DNA of 6,606 bases, taken from Candidatus Sulfopaludibacter sp. SbA3 (GTDB taxonomy: Bacteria; Acidobacteriota; Terriglobia; Bryobacterales; Bryobacteraceae). The number at the start of each line of letters is the position of its first letter. Within the stretch, counting starts at the first letter, position 1. Made by a program: the position numbers and the translations under genes. The stretch lies in NCBI GenBank assembly GCA_945861255.1, contig CAMAUG010000219.1:1-6606 (forward strand). The letters are read 5' to 3'. The notes beneath the pieces were generated by a model. It did not search any database. It saw only the letters and a program-made list of their open reading frames with translations, and was not told where the DNA came from. This document shows, one piece after another, positions 6,190 through 6,606 of this stretch.

Positions 6190-6211
6190 TGCAAGTGGGT
6201 TGCAAGTGTGT
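6190..6211. repeat. Tandem 11-bp direct repeat upstream of the feo promoter
   Basis: TGCAAGTGGGT (6190-6200) is directly followed by TGCAAGTGTGT (6201-6211), 10 of 11 bases identical. The 11-bp period is close to one helical turn, and the repeat ends 8 bp from the candidate -35. It could bind an activator in tandem or be a chance duplication. Confidence 0.6.
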
Positions 6212-6212
6212 G

Positions 6213-6226
6213 GGATCGCGGATCGC
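6213..6226. repeat. Exact 7-bp tandem repeat
   Basis: GGATCGC at 6213-6219 is repeated exactly at 6220-6226, one base after the 11-bp repeat. Together the two repeats fill most of the gap between the receptor gene and the feo promoter. No function is evident. Confidence 0.55.
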
Positions 6227-6257
6227 CGGCGGCCATCGCGGGGGCACCGTAAGCGCT

Positions 6258-6606
6258 CTATTTCCCGCCGAACCGCAGCGTGATTCCCACCACCGCCGTC
6301 AACGGAAACGCGGGCGTCGCGTGGATGCGCCAGACCGCCGGCGCCATCGCCGAAGCGCGCGACTCAAAGTAGTTCTGCGTCTCCCAATAGGACCTGCTCA
6401 GCGCGTTCTCCACGCCGAAGTTCACGTCCATCCGGTGATTGATGCGGCGCGTGACTCCTACGTCGAATACCGTGTGGCCCAGGGCGAGGATACCGGGATC
6501 GAAGCTATCCAGGCGGTAGTGATTGATCGCGCGCATTCTTAACGATCCGCTCCAACCGCGCCAGTCGGCGACCGTCAGCGCGGCGTTGGCCGTAAAGCGC
6601 GGCGCG
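6258..6606 (-). CDS. TonB-dependent outer-membrane receptor, C-terminal fragment
   Basis: The last 115 codons of a longer gene that enters from the right edge; the frame is open up to 6606, and the stop TAG is at 6260-6258. The sequence shows alternating polar/hydrophobic beta-strands typical of a barrel C-terminus: HTVFDVGVTRRINHRMDVNF, then GVENALSRSYWETQNYFESR, and a final strand TAVVGITLRFGGK. The phrase 'V.NALSRSYWE' matches the penultimate turn seen in TonB-dependent receptors. The final residue is Lys, with the last aromatic residue (Phe) three before it, so the usual terminal Phe/Trp of the barrel-assembly signal is displaced. Substrate cannot be told from this fragment. It lies on the same strand as feoAB, 114 bp upstream, which suggests but does not prove a role in metal uptake. 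Confidence 0.85.
   Translation of the reverse strand, partial: APRFTANAALTVADWRGWSGSLRMRAINHYRLDSFDPGILALGHTVFDVGVTRRINHRMDVNFGVENALSRSYWETQNYFESRASAMAPAVWRIHATPAFPLTAVVGITLRFGGK

Overview
The window is a compact, GC-rich stretch of bacterial chromosome from a Gram-negative. A TonB-dependent outer-membrane receptor shows the outer membrane. The thioredoxin reductase with a GSGCAG dinucleotide motif, the FeoB type, and the small protein at 203-637 resemble proteins I associate with Acidobacteriota (Solibacter/Bryobacter-like). That assignment rests on family resemblance only and is of moderate confidence.

Layout. Positions 1-57 hold the first 19 codons of a minus-strand gene. It has a strong Shine-Dalgarno, a perfect TATAAT and a 26-bp palindrome sitting across its promoter. 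A 145-bp divergent intergenic region follows. Then comes a tightly overlapping plus-strand trio: a conserved hypothetical protein (203-637), an FAD-dependent HemY/Glf-like oxidoreductase (637-2295) and peptide deformylase (2292-2936). Genes one and two overlap by 1 base (TAGTG) and genes two and three by 4 bases (GTGA), so translation is probably coupled. An 85-bp convergent gap with two GC-rich hairpins separates deformylase from trxB.

Everything to the right is on the minus strand. Reading from the right edge: the C-terminus of a TonB-dependent receptor (6606-6258), a 114-bp gap with tandem repeats and a plausible promoter, then feoA (6143-5877), feoB (5868-3976) and trxB (3945-3022). The three genes are 8 and 30 bp apart and read as one operon.

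Function. FeoB imports ferrous iron through the inner membrane using a G-protein-gated channel, and FeoA is its small SH3-like partner. TrxB reduces thioredoxin with NADPH. Placing it downstream of feoAB may link Fe(II) uptake with thiol-redox defence, but this is inferred from position. Deformylase is itself an iron enzyme in most bacteria, yet it is on the other strand and in a different transcription unit. The FAD oxidoreductase belongs to a family often seen with polysaccharide genes; no glycosyltransferase is visible here.

The main functions are well-known families. I found no CRISPR array, tRNA, rRNA, transposase or phage gene, and no clear undescribed system. The most interesting unexplained items are the 26-bp palindromic promoter site at the left end, the uncharacterised protein coupled to the FAD oxidoreductase, and the adjacent tandem repeats just upstream of the feo promoter.
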